Source: Furcasterigmium furcatum (Eukaryota > Ascomycota > Sordariomycetes > Glomerellales > Plectosphaerellaceae). Taken from it: a DNA stretch of 64,000 nucleotides. Positions 54,051 to 64,000 of this stretch are shown here, one piece after another. The first letter of the stretch is position 1. Each line of letters starts with the position of its first letter. The DNA lies in NCBI GenBank assembly GCA_001599815.1, contig BCIA01000004.1:932862-996861 (forward strand). The letters run 5' to 3'. The translations under genes were made by a program, and so were the position numbers. The notes below the pieces were generated by a model. That model had not been told where the DNA came from. It ran no database searches and worked only from the letters and a program-made list of their open reading frames with translations.

Positions 54051-57000
54051 ATGGCTTCTGCAATTTCAGACGCCGTTACGACGGCTTCGATGGACTCTGT
54101 CTCCGCCGTCGTCAAGGCGTCCAGTCCTGTGCTGCCCTCAGCTTTGGACCGCGCCGCCCACGATGTCGTGGCCGCCCATGGCACCTCTAGCTGGCTGGGC
54201 TTCTTCGCCTGGCTCGTCATCGCCATCCTGCACCTGACCTCGTCCATCCTGTACTGGGCTCTGCGTCTCGTCACAATCACGACGCCCTCGCTTCTCCTGA
54301 CGCTCTTTTCCACCAGCTGGACTGTCACGATGAACGCCACGACACTGTAAGCTTCCTCACAAAGACTCCCTCTTGCTCCCGATGCTAATCTCCCCCAGCA
54401 TGGTCATTCTTGTTGCCATCATTTCGGCCGTGAGTTGGGTGGTCAGGTATCGCATCCTCAACATGTACTCCCGACTGCCGCCCGAGCCCCAGCGGAAGGA
54501 ACCCGATGTCGATCTGTTCCCCGATACCCACGAGGAGGGCGTCAAGTCGGGCATCTCCAACTACCTGGACGAGTTCCTGAGCGCTATCAAGATCTTCGGA
54601 TACCTCGAGCGCCCGGTCTTCCATGAGTTGACCCGGAGCATGCAGACTAAGAAGCTCATCGCGGGCGAAACCTTCAATCTGGAAGACGAGAAGGGGTTTT
54701 GCATCGTCGTCGATGGCTTCGTCGAGATCTTCGTCAAGTCCGGCAGAGACAACCGGACCACCGACATCAACATGGCTTCCGACTTCGAGTCGCCATTTGG
54801 TGACGAAGACGACGTCTCGCCCCCCGGTCAGCAGTATCAGCTTCTCACTGAAGTCAGAAACGGCGCCCCAATGTCCTCGCTCTTCTCCATCATGTCTCTC
54901 TTCACCGAGGACGTCAGACTCAGGTCGACGGATGATGACATACCAGAACCCGCCCGTACGGCCAGCGATTTGCGCACCCCTCATTTTGCCAGGAGTCCTC
55001 CCATGCGCATGAATTCGCAGGACATGACTAGCTCCGTCCCCACGACACCTGGATTGTTCGACGGGGACGTAGATGGGCACCAGAGCAAGCCCGAGGACTT
55101 GATCGGATCCATGCCAAGTCCCAACGGAGACCTACACTCCAGAATACCACCAATGTCTCTTGATGGATCTGCCAATAAGCAAGGCCACTCGCGCCCACGC
55201 CTTCCGGCCCGAGAGGCGTCCGGATCTGCTCACCCAGATATTCTGGCACGAGCAACTGTCGACACCACGATTGCAATCATTCCCGCCAGTGCGTTCCGCC
55301 GCCTGATCAAGGTGTACCCCAAGGCCACCTCTCACATCGTTCATGTCATCCTGTCTCGGTTCCAGCGCGTCACCCTGGCGACGGCGTACAACTACCTGGG
55401 CCTCACTGCTGAGGTTTTGCAGACTGAGAAGAGCATGAACAAGTATACTTCTTGCCAGCTTCCCAACATGCTCCGCGGTGACGCACTCGTGCGTCTCAAA
55501 GAGAAGTTCGACCAGGAACGACAGCGGACTGTCGAGGATGAAGAAGGCAAAGGCATCGCTCTGCATAACGCCAATGCGCACCGGCGTCGGAAATCCGTCG
55601 CTGGTCTTCGCAAAGATGCTATGCTGCAGTCGCTGTCCAAGCAGGGGTCCTTCTCCGAGGTTGCGACCACCATCGCTCCGCCTCGGGAGCGGTCCTCCAC
55701 GCACGCGCCGAGTCCCGGGGATCTCCTGGCAAACATCCAGCTCGCGCGATCTGGTCAGCGGCCGTCAATTGCGCTGGATGTCCATTCACCCCCGTTGCCA
55801 GACCCTCTGCGCCGAGACATATCGAGCCCTCTCGGCCAACGGGCCTTCAACCCCTTCGCGGGGCGCACCGGGCACGCTCGCATGTCGATTGACGCTCGAG
55901 ATGCCGCGGACGAGGATAACCTGTTCCGAGTGTCGATACTGGAGTGCATGTTCAAGGCCATTGGCCTGGGAACTGGCGGTGCTGTTTCCCGGGAGCCAGA
56001 GTCAATGGAGGGCTCCCCCCGACTCTTCTCGTACGATCAGAGACGACAGAAGGCAGTGTTTGGCGGTAACAATGCCTTTGGGAGCATGTCCGCTTTTGAC
56101 GCCTCGGTTGACGGGGATTCCGAATCTCTGACGTCTAGCAGCGTAGCTTTTGGTACGCCTCCCAACTCTCAGGCACTGGCCAACGACATGAAGAACGAGG
56201 TTGAGATTGTCTTTTTCCCCAAGGGCTCAGTCCTTGTGGAACAGGGCGAACGCAACCCCGGGCTGTATTATGTCGTTGACGGCTTCTTGGACGTCTGCTC
56301 GTCAGGCGATGAGACCACACCGGACATCCTTCAACCCACCGCCAGCGCTCGCTCCCCGATCACTGCAGACGGCACACCCGCGTTCACTCCTGCCCATAAA
56401 GACAACACGCGCAGCTCCTTTGAGAAGCGGAAGACGTCGACTCGACGTAGTGTGTGCCTGGTCAAGCCCGGTGGCCTGGCAGGCTACATTGGGACCGTTT
56501 CTTCGTATCGGTCCTTCATCGACGTGGTAGCAAAGACGGATGTCTACGTCGGGTTCCTGCCCCAAGCATCGCTAGACAGAATCGTGGACCGATATCCTAT
56601 CGTGCTGCTCACCATGGCGAAGCGCCTGACAAGCCTTTTGCCCCGGCTTCTCCTGCACATCGACTTTGCGCTCGACTGGGACCAGGTCAACTCTGGCCAA
56701 GTCATCTATCACGAAGGGGACGAAAGCGAGGCCATCTACATTGTGCTCAATGGCCGTCTTCGTCTCGTCGAGGAACGCAAAGGAGGGGGCGTCGCCGTGA
56801 GAGACGAATTCGGCCAGGGGGACAGCGTTGGTGAGCTGGAAGTGCTCACCGAGTCTGCTCGCTCCGGAACCTTGCATGCGATCCGAGAGACCGAGCTTGT
56901 CAAATTTCCTCGGACGCTGTTCAACAGCCTGGCTCAGGAGCATCCCAACATCACGATCAAGATTTCCAAGATCATCGCTTCTCGCATGAGGAGCCTGGTA

Positions 57001-58862
57001 GACGATCCCTCTCAGTTCTTAAACCGAGACTCGGCGACGGCGTCGGCCTTTGGGAAGGGCTCTTCGGCCCTCAACTTGAGGACCGTGGCGGTTCTGCCGG
57101 TAACCTCGGGCGTCCCGGTGGTCGAGTTTGGCACCCGCCTGATGAATGCTCTGGCGCAGGTCGATCCGGCCAACGGCGCCATCTCTCTTAATCAATCGGC
57201 CATCCTGAACCATCTGGGCAAGCACGCCTTCAACAAGATGGGAAAGCTCAAGCTCTCCCAGTACCTTGCCGACCTTGAGGAGAAGTACGGGCTGGTTGTC
57301 TACGTCGCAGGTATGTTATGACACTCACTTTGTTTCTGATGCCTTCCCCAGCTCGCATGATGAAAAAGCACACCGTTTCCAAAGGCTTAGCCGCTGATGG
57401 CCAAACACTTACTCTAATTTTTTCCTGACTCTGCTTGTATCTTGATCCTCTTGTCACGCACATCCTGTCCGAAACATGGATACTGATTACCTGCATCACA
57501 GACACCAACGTCAACTCGCCATGGACTCAGACATGCATCTCCCAGGCTGATTGCATCATGCTCGTTGGACTCTCCGAGGGCTCGCCGGAGATCGGCGAGT
57601 ATGAACGATTCATGCTGGGCATGAAGTCGACCGCGCGGAAGATCCTGGTGCTTCTCCACGCGGAGCGATACTCCCCATCCGGCTTGACGAGATCGTGGCT
57701 TCGGAACCGCCCCTGGATCAACGGCGGCCACTACCACGTGCAGATGGCCTTCCGAACTAATATTGTGCCCGTCCATCCGCCGTCGAAGCGGTCCAGCACC
57801 CTGAAAGAGACGGTCCAGATTCTGCAGGCCGAGATCCAGAAGTACACGTCTCGCAAGGTCCGCCGCAGCCCCTTCTACGCACCTGATGCACCGTTCAAGG
57901 GTGACTTCCATCGCCTCGCGCGTAGGCTCTGCGGCAAGTCCGTGGGTCTCGTGCTAGGGGGTGGCGGCGCCAGAGGTATCACGCAGATTGGCTTGATTCG
58001 CGCCATGGAAGAGGAAGGCATCCCGATTGACGTCGTGGGTGGCACCTCGATCGGAGCCTTTGTGGGCGCTCTGTATGCCAGGCATGCAGATGCGGTACCT
58101 ATTTTTGGCCTCGCGAAGAAATTCTCGGGCCGGATGGCCAGCATGTGGCGCTTTGCGCTCGACCTGACATATCCCACATCGTCGTACACGACCGGCCACG
58201 AGTTCAACCGGGGCATATTCAAGACGTTTGGTAAGACGCAGATTGAAGATTTTTGGCTGGAGTTCTACTGCAATACGACGAACATCAGCAAGAGCCGGCC
58301 AGAATACCACACGAGCGGGTACGCGTGGCGCTACATTCGCGCATCCATGTCCTTGGCAGGTCTCCTGCCCCCGTTGTCAGACGAGGGCAGCATGCTCCTA
58401 GACGGCGGCTACATCGACAATCTGACGGTGCTGCACATGAAGAGGCTCGGCGTGGACACGATTTTCGCGGTGGATGTCGGTGCACTGGACGACGACACGC
58501 CGCAGACGTACGGCGATTCCCTCTCGGGGGTTTGGGCATTCTTCAACCGCTGGAACCCGCTCTCGACGACGCCAAATCCACCGACGCTGGCAGAGATCCA
58601 AGCCAGGTTGGCCTACGTGTCGAGCGTCGACGCGCTGGAGAGGGCCAAGACGATGCCGGGTTGTCTCTATATGCGTCCGCCGGTGGACGAGTACGGCACG
58701 CTGGACTTTGGCAAGTTCGACGAGATCCAGCAGGTCGGGTACAAGTACGGCAAGGAGTATCTGCAGAAGCTGCGGGAACAGGGGCTTCTGCCGCTGGGAG
58801 AGGAGACGGAGGAGAAGAAAGCGTTGCGACGGACGATGGCTCCGCGCAGGGCCAGCATCTGA
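54051..58862 (+). CDS. nte1: Lysophospholipase NTE1 (patatin-like, cNMP-binding domains)
   Basis: Three exons, 54051-54346, 54399-57310 and 57502-58862, give 1522 residues. N-terminal membrane helices (WLGFFAWLVIAILHLTSSIL, MVILVAIISAVSWVV) anchor it in the ER. Cyclic-nucleotide-binding-like domains follow (near residues 170-360, 690-830 and 850-960, e.g. VIYHEGDESEAIYIVLNGRL). The patatin domain carries GGGGARG (about residue 1222), the nucleophile S1252 in GGTSIGAFVG and D1370 in DGGYIDN, so the catalytic dyad is intact. NTE1 deacylates phosphatidylcholine to glycerophosphocholine and links membrane turnover to Opi1-type control. The 191-nt second intron is unusually long for this window. 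Confidence 0.97.
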
Positions 58863-59677
58863 TGATGGGGGGAGCATTCGCCATGGAGCATCCAGCATCC
58901 AGCATCCAGCGTTGTACATCCCGGAAGACGGAAGACAGAGCCAGCCAGCCACATGAATACACGCTGCCCGTAGCGAGTCACTTGACCACATTTACTCTGT
59001 CATCGCCGATTCCAGTGGTGCAACCCCGGGCCGACAGTTGTACAGTAATCAGTATCGATGTGTCAGCCCGATCCCCGGATAATTAAGCGTCGAGACAAGC
59101 AGCGAAACCCCTGGCCGAGTGACGTCACATGCATGGAATGACGACAAGGCTTGTCTGTTGGCCGAATCGGGTGCTGCTGCGTTGGAATGCCCAGGACGAT
59201 CTCTTGGGGCTTGTGCCCGACTCTGCGTGCCCTCTGGTTCGCTCGATCTCTCGAGATCGAGGGGTGAGAGATGAATAGGGGCAGCGGTCAATGCCACATT
59301 TGGGACTGATCATGGGAGGGAGAGGGGTTGGTTGAGGCGAGGGGAGGCGAGGGGCGTGCCAGGGAGAGACGGTGCGCTGGGTACTGATATTAATATCTGT
59401 TGCCAATACCTTCTGGCCGCTGGAGTTGCTATTCCGGTCGGCTGCCAAACGCAACATGCTTCAGGTGCCACAAACCTGGACCCAGACCAGTGAAGCCATC
59501 GTCAGGTCTCTTGGCGTCCCATCTTCCTTGGCGGCGGCGCTCCAGCCTCTGTCTTATACTCTATCATAGGTGTCTGTCACCCGCCTCTACACCTTCCAAA
59601 CCACCTACCTACTTTACCTCCTCCATAGCATTTCTACACACACACGCACACCTCCGACCCATTCCCAATATACCGCC
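58863..59677. other. Intergenic region with short ATCCAGC tandem
   Basis: These 815 bp between NTE1 and the small charged protein hold NTE1 3' sequence and the next promoter. About three copies of an ATCCAGC unit lie at 58887-58910. A TGATATTAATATC near-palindrome is at 59385-59398, and a CA-rich run is near 59635-59652. No gene is seen. Confidence 0.5.
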
Positions 59678-60247
59678 ATGCCTGGCTCACGGCGCTTCAG
59701 CTTCCCCGATCCACGGCCGGGCCAAGCCGACCCCGATGCGCGGCGCGAGCGCAAGCTCAGGGAGAAAGAGGCCAGGTTCGACTGGAAGCCCATCCTCCTC
59801 ATCGGCCTCGTCGGCACGACACTGCTGGGGGGCTTCAACCGGTCCCTGACCAAGTGCGAGCACAAGCACGAGGAGGAGGAGCGGCTGGAGGAGGAGAGAA
59901 AGAGGAGACAGGAAGAACACGACGGGGGCAGCAGGGACAGGGGCAGGGAGCGGTATGATCCGAGACGGGAGAGGGGGGCGTATCATGACGGGCGTGACGG
60001 CCGGGAGATGGAGCGGCGGATGAGGTCGGAGGGCCCGGCGTATCATGACCGCGAGTGGGAGGGGCGGTCGCGAAGGGGGAGCAGGCCGGTGAGCCGGGTG
60101 GAGGGGCCGCGGGAGAGGATCGGGGAAAACCACCGCGAGCACTACCAGTACTACGACGACCCGAGGTATGAGCGGGAGTACGTGTTTGAGAGGCCGAGGG
60201 GGCGGGTATACCGGGAGAGGATGCGGCGGAGGGACTCGTCGTGGTGA
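59678..60247 (+). CDS. Small single-span charged membrane protein
   Basis: Single exon; ATG 59678 (MPGSRRFSFPDPRPG) gives 189 residues. The frame is open upstream to 59570, but that part is CA-rich leader. A hydrophobic helix at about residues 39-56 (PILLIGLVGTTLLGGF) follows a basic N-terminus. The remaining 130 residues are highly charged Arg/Glu/Asp (HEEEERLEEERKRRQEEHD, later REYVFERPRGRVYRER) and probably form a helix or disordered tail. I do not recognise the family. Conserved charged single-span proteins of this size occur across Sordariomycetes; codon use is like its neighbours. Confidence 0.65.
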   Translation: MPGSRRFSFPDPRPGQADPDARRERKLREKEARFDWKPILLIGLVGTTLLGGFNRSLTKCEHKHEEEERLEEERKRRQEEHDGGSRDRGRERYDPRRERGAYHDGRDGREMERRMRSEGPAYHDREWEGRSRRGSRPVSRVEGPRERIGENHREHYQYYDDPRYEREYVFERPRGRVYRERMRRRDSSW

Positions 60248-60341
60248 GAGAGGCCTAGACGGAACAAAAGTGCCATGACGGATGATGATTGAGAATGAAT
60301 GAATTCTACCAGTTCTATCCTGTCCGTTCTCACATCTTGTC

Positions 60342-61981
60342 TTACGCAACAGCCCCCTTCTGTGCCAGCAGCTCCTCGGCTCCCTTGACCAGGATCGCGA
60401 ACGCCCGCTGCACATGCCGCTCCTCCATCCTCGCGCTCACGCCCGTGCAGACCCGGATGGCGTGCAGCCCGTTCAGCACCGTGGGCGTGAGGTAGATGTC
60501 CCCGTCGGCGTTGACCCTCTCGCACAGGGCCTCGGTGAGCTCGTTCCTCCTCGCCTCAGCCTCCGCCTCGGGCGCGCCGTCCCCGAGCCCCGTCGCGACG
60601 ACCCTGAAGACGACCAGGGCGAAGCGCGGCCCGGTGACGATCTCGAACAGGTCGGCCCTCGTGGCCAGCAGGCGCCCGAGGGCCTCGCACAGCGCGATGC
60701 CGCGGGCGATGTGGTCCCTGATGCCGCTGGCGCCGTAGCTGCGCAGGACGAACCACAGCTTGAGGCTGCGGAAGCGGCGGCCGAGGGGGATCTGCCAGTC
60801 GCGGTAGTCGGTGACGAGGCCGGCGTCGGAGTGCTGGTTGCGGAGGTAGGGCGGCTTGACGGAGAGGGAGGACTCGACGAGCCAGGCGCGGTCGCGGACC
60901 CAGAGGGCGGAGCAGTCGAAGGTGGTGAGGAGCCACTTGTGCGGGTTGATGTTGAAGCTGTGGAAGCGGGCGAAGGGGGCGGTCAGGGGCTGGTGGGCGG
61001 GGAGGACGAGGGCGGAGCCGGCGTAGGCGGCGTCGACGTGGACCCAGACGGGGGACGCGGCGGTGGCGGTGGTGTTGTGGGCGTCGAGGACGTCGGCGAT
61101 GCCGGGGAAGTCGTCGACGGCGCAGGTGTCGGTGGTGCCGAGGGTGGCGGTGAGGTAGAAGGGGTGGAGGCCGCGGCGGCGGCAGTCGGCGAGGGTGGCG
61201 GCGAGGGCGTCGGCGGACATGGCGTAGCCGGTGTCCCGGGAGACGGGGACGCCGATGAAGCGGACGCCGAGGATCTGTGCTGCCTTCTTGGTGGAGGAGT
61301 GGCTGGCGGCGCTGCCGAGGGCGACGAGCTTCGACTTGAGGCGCCAGAGCTCGTCCTCTCTGTCGTCGTCCTCCTCCTCGCCCGCGGCAGCGGTGCTGGC
61401 CTCGGGGAAGCGCGCGGCCATGGCGTCCTGGATGTACCTATCGCGGGCGGCGACCATGACGGTCAGGATGGCCTCGCTTGCGGTGCCGTGGATGACGCCG
61501 CCGCCGCGGGTGGGAGAGGTGCTCAGGTAGCACTCGGGCAGGGCCAGGAGGCGGGCGAGCCAGTCGAGCACGATGGTCTCGAGCTCGGTGACGGCGGGCG
61601 AGCAGATCCAGTTGAAGTGGGCGCCGTTGAAGGCGTTGGAGTATAGCTCGGCAACCATGGCAGGATAGGAGCCGGAGCAGGGAAAGAAGGCCATGAAGTT
61701 GGGCGACTGCCAGTGGGTGATGCCGGGCAAGATCTTGGTGGTGACATCGCCGTGGATGGCCTCCCAGGACTCGGGCTCCTCGGGGGCGGCCTCCGGGAGG
61801 AGAGATCTCAGGTATCCCGGCTGGACATCGGGGAGGACCTTGCGGTCTTCGATGGTATCGTAGTATGTGGCGACTGGCGGGCGGTTAGTCTAGTGGCGGT
61901 GAGTTTGTTTGTCTCGCTCGGTGGTTACTTGCTATCATCGATGGAGGCCTTAGCCGCCTCCCGGAACTGGTCCGAGTTCAT
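60342..61981 (-). CDS. PLP-dependent aromatic-L-amino-acid decarboxylase
   Basis: Two exons, 61933-61981 and 60342-61873, give 526 residues. The intron has a GC donor (GCAAGT), a CTAAC branch and a CAG acceptor; using it joins ASIDD to IATYYDTIEDRKVLPDVQPG, the family N-terminus. Group II decarboxylase motifs: GITHWQSPNFMAFFP, GGGVIHGTASEA, a probable PLP-stacking His in SHSSTKKAA (about H208), HVDAAYAGSA (D297) and NINPHKWLL with the PLP lysine K329. The family converts Tyr, DOPA, Trp or Phe to amines. An acidic insertion (GEEEDDDREDE) near residue 180 is not usual. The true substrate cannot be read. No secondary-metabolite cluster is visible, though the right flank is cut by the window. Confidence 0.93.
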
Positions 61982-62724
61982 GTTGGGAGGAATCTTGTGA
62001 GGAGTCTTTGGACGAGGGTGGATGAAGATGATGAGGCCATCTCGACCTTCTCATTCATCCAGTCTCTGATCCACCCCTGAGTCTTATACGCCTACCAGCT
62101 TAGGGCGCGGGGGACGGTTGGCTAGCGCCGCCAAGTCCGTGGAGCAACGGACGGTCGGAACCGAAGGAATAATTACTCGGAAAGCCGGGATTATGTCATC
62201 CATCGTCTCACCGATTCAGGGGCAGACGTCCACTCTGACGTTGGACGTCTGCAAGAAGTTCCATGATGACAACCCCAAAGCAACATCCAAGACCACATGA
62301 CGAACTAGGCATGCAGTCAGCGATTCCTACCCGGAAAACGCCGCGCTTCCCGGGCAGATGAAGACTACCCCTGGCTGGAGGAATGGGAGGCCTTGCGAAC
62401 CTGCCCGCAGCACACGGATCTCGAAGTCGGCCTTCGCTGACCAAACTTCGACCCCCGAGGCATTTTCACTTTTGGATACGCATGCGAGCAACTTCTACCG
62501 GACGAAATCATTCTTATTGGTCTCATCATACGTGGTCATCTCCCATGTCCGCAAGCCCCTGCCTGCGGAATATGCGTACCGTTGCCCAAACAGACGTGGC
62601 TCATCGCATACCATATCCGTCCGATGCTCATACAAAGAAAGCCCAACGTCCCAACATAGATAGGAAAAAGGCTAGCTATCGGCCCGAGGCCGAGATGATG
62701 GCACAATAGCCCACATCTGGGCGC
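61982..62724. other. Intergenic region
   Basis: These 743 bp lie between the decarboxylase start and the glucanase stop, both minus strand. They hold the decarboxylase promoter (61982-62200) and glucanase 3' sequence. No gene is recognised. Confidence 0.5.
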
Positions 62725-64000
62725 TTAGTAGGCCGAGTCGAGGGCGTCGATGCCCCAGTACTGCTCAGCGAAGAAGGTGTTCGACTCGGAGGGCTTCCAG
62801 GGGTCGTTGAAAGCCGAGAAGAGAATGAGGTCCTGGGGTTCCTGCGAAAAGGCGGCCTTGATCGAGTCGATGGCATCGTGCTGCGCGTTGCGGCCGGGAT
62901 GGGCAACGCGGTTGTTGGCGCCCTGCCAGGGCCAGCCGGTCTCGGTCACGACGATGCGCTTGGACGGGTCGGAGAGCTTGGCCCTGACGGCTTCGACCAT
63001 GTTGACGACAAAGTCGCCGGCGCCAGATGCTTCGACGTTACCATCGAAGAAGGGATGGATGTTCATGGCACAGTAGTCGGACTCGTTGCACAGTTCGATG
63101 TTGCTGAGGACGGCGACGAAAGTGTCGACGTTGACGACGGGGCCCTGGTATCCGGCACCACGGAGGAGCGACTTGGCCTTGTTCATGGCGCCGAGAACCT
63201 TCTGGGAAGTGGCCTGACCGTTGTTGACCAGCTCATTTCCGACGCTGATTGTGTCGATGACGTCCCAGTCATTGTTGACGCTATCGACAATGTGCTGGAC
63301 CTGCTGCTCGATGCCCTCGAGCTCGAAGAGGCCGAGGAAGAGCTTGAGACCGTTCTTCTTGGCGACGGGGTGGACCTTGGAGACTTGGTCGCAGTCGGTG
63401 CCGTAGATGCGGACAAGAGAGTACTTGTTCATGAAGGTGGCGAAGTCGTCCTCGATCATGGCCTGGGTCTTGCACTGTCCACCAGCGCTGTAGGGGGCGT
63501 AGGCAATACCAGGGAGCATGCGGGAGCCAGAGCCGGAAACGGGACCAGTCGAGTTGGTCAAGGAGGTGTCAGTGATGCTGGTGTTGGCAGCGGCAGCCAG
63601 ACCCTCGATGGCCGGGTTGGCGGCTTCATCAGTAGGGCTTTGGGGAGAAGCAGGCTGGGCCACAACCTCAGGGTCAGGATCGACGGGAGCCTCAGTGGCA
63701 GCAGGAACGACCTGGACGACCTCAGTGGCGCTGCGGATGGGGTCGCCGTATTTGTCGACATAGACAATGAACTGAGAGCGCTGGGTAGGCTCGGTGGCGG
63801 CAGGGTCAATAACAGTGAGCATGGGCTCAGCGCGAGCCTCGATGTTTCGCTGGTCGGTGTAGCCTTGAGGGTGTAAGTATTCATTGGGCGTCAGGAACTC
63901 GCCGAACTCCCGCGTAATGAACTGGATTCTTCGAGGCACGTTCAGGGGAGAGCGTACCAGTGGGGGTGGCCGCGCCAGGGGCGGCAAGGCCGAGGAGGGC
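62725..64000 (-). CDS. GH17 cell-wall glucanase, Scw/Bgl2 type (5' partial)
   Basis: The gene runs off the right edge. The visible exons are 62725-63863 and 63958-64000+, joined over a 94-nt intron with GTACGC donor and AAG acceptor; together they give about 393 residues. The partial first exon reads ALLGLAAPGAATPT, the end of a signal peptide. A Pro/Thr/Ala-rich linker precedes the GH17 barrel: LPGIAYAPYSAGGQCKT, SLVRIYGTDCDQV, DTISVGNELVN with the acid/base Glu, AMNIHPFFDG, and IVVTETGWPW with the nucleophile Glu. Yeast Scw4, Scw10 and Bgl2 remodel wall beta-1,3-glucan. Secretion and wall location are inferred from the family. Confidence 0.92.
   Translation of the reverse strand, partial: PSSALPPLARPPPLVRSPLNVPRRIQFITREFGEFLTPNEYLHPQGYTDQRNIEARAEPMLTVIDPAATEPTQRSQFIVYVDKYGDPIRSATEVVQVVPAATEAPVDPDPEVVAQPASPQSPTDEAANPAIEGLAAAANTSITDTSLTNSTGPVSGSGSRMLPGIAYAPYSAGGQCKTQAMIEDDFATFMNKYSLVRIYGTDCDQVSKVHPVAKKNGLKLFLGLFELEGIEQQVQHIVDSVNNDWDVIDTISVGNELVNNGQATSQKVLGAMNKAKSLLRGAGYQGPVVNVDTFVAVLSNIELCNESDYCAMNIHPFFDGNVEASGAGDFVVNMVEAVRAKLSDPSKRIVVTETGWPWQGANNRVAHPGRNAQHDAIDSIKAAFSQEPQDLILFSAFNDPWKPSESNTFFAEQYWGIDALDSAY

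Noticed and set aside
60414..61646. 410-codon plus-strand open frame across the decarboxylase
   Set aside because: Gly/Val/Glu-rich antisense shadow of a gene with intact PLP motifs.
62878..63876. 332-codon plus-strand frame over the GH17 gene
   Set aside because: Asp/Val/Gly-rich shadow of the glucanase, whose catalytic motifs are clear on the minus strand.

Overview
This is a stretch of nuclear chromosome from a filamentous ascomycete, most likely a Sordariomycete. The evidence is compact genes of 0.4-4.8 kb, short introns (about 50-95 nt) with fungal donors (GTAAGT, GTATGT) and CTAAC/CTGAC branch sites, GC-rich coding sequence, and fungus-specific families: a Pth11-like rhodopsin-domain receptor, Mdv1, a CBM1-tailed pectin lyase and a Scw/Bgl2-type GH17 glucanase. 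A pectin lyase with a cellulose-binding tail suggests a plant-associated or plant-degrading lifestyle. No species can be named from the sequence alone. I saw no virus, intact transposon, CRISPR array, rRNA or convincing tRNA.

Layout. 0-9 kb: the end of a multi-spanning membrane protein, PP2A catalytic subunit (-), a CLC chloride/proton antiporter (+), a TMEM42/EamA membrane protein (-) and pectin lyase-CBM1 (-). 9-14 kb: 2 kb without genes, then a truncated, stop-containing GH3 beta-glucosidase relic (-) lying head-to-head with an intact six-exon sugar transporter (+). 14-28 kb is dense housekeeping: a coiled-coil protein, a JMJD5-like JmjC protein, chorismate mutase, BCP1, a 124-residue Cys-rich protein, a disordered 615-residue protein, a seven-span membrane protein, CSN6 and a sorbitol-dehydrogenase-like enzyme. 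29.3-34.2 kb is a 4.9-kb interval in which I find no gene. 34-46 kb: Vps17 and a cyclin-L-like protein (divergent), a Pth11-like receptor, a secreted FAD oxidase and Mdv1. 46-64 kb: a large F-box protein, gamma-tubulin complex GCP4, an unrecognised multi-exon gene, NTE1 phospholipase, a small charged membrane protein, a PLP-dependent aromatic amino acid decarboxylase with a GC-AG intron, and the 3' part of a GH17 glucanase.

Most of the window is conserved core genome: signalling (PP2A, CSN6, cyclin), membrane traffic (Vps17, NTE1), mitochondrial division (Mdv1), microtubule nucleation (GCP4) and amino-acid metabolism (chorismate mutase, decarboxylase). The accessory part is carbohydrate-related: pectin lyase, the GH3 relic with its sugar transporter, the secreted oxidase and GH17. 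The GH3/transporter pair looks like a sugar-use locus losing its hydrolase. I do not see a clear new multi-gene system. The best candidates for something undescribed are the unknown gene at 53.1-53.8 kb and the silent 4.9-kb interval.

Exon boundaries were deduced by reading frame, splice signals and family conservation. In nearly all multi-exon genes the spliced exons sum to a multiple of three with no internal stop.
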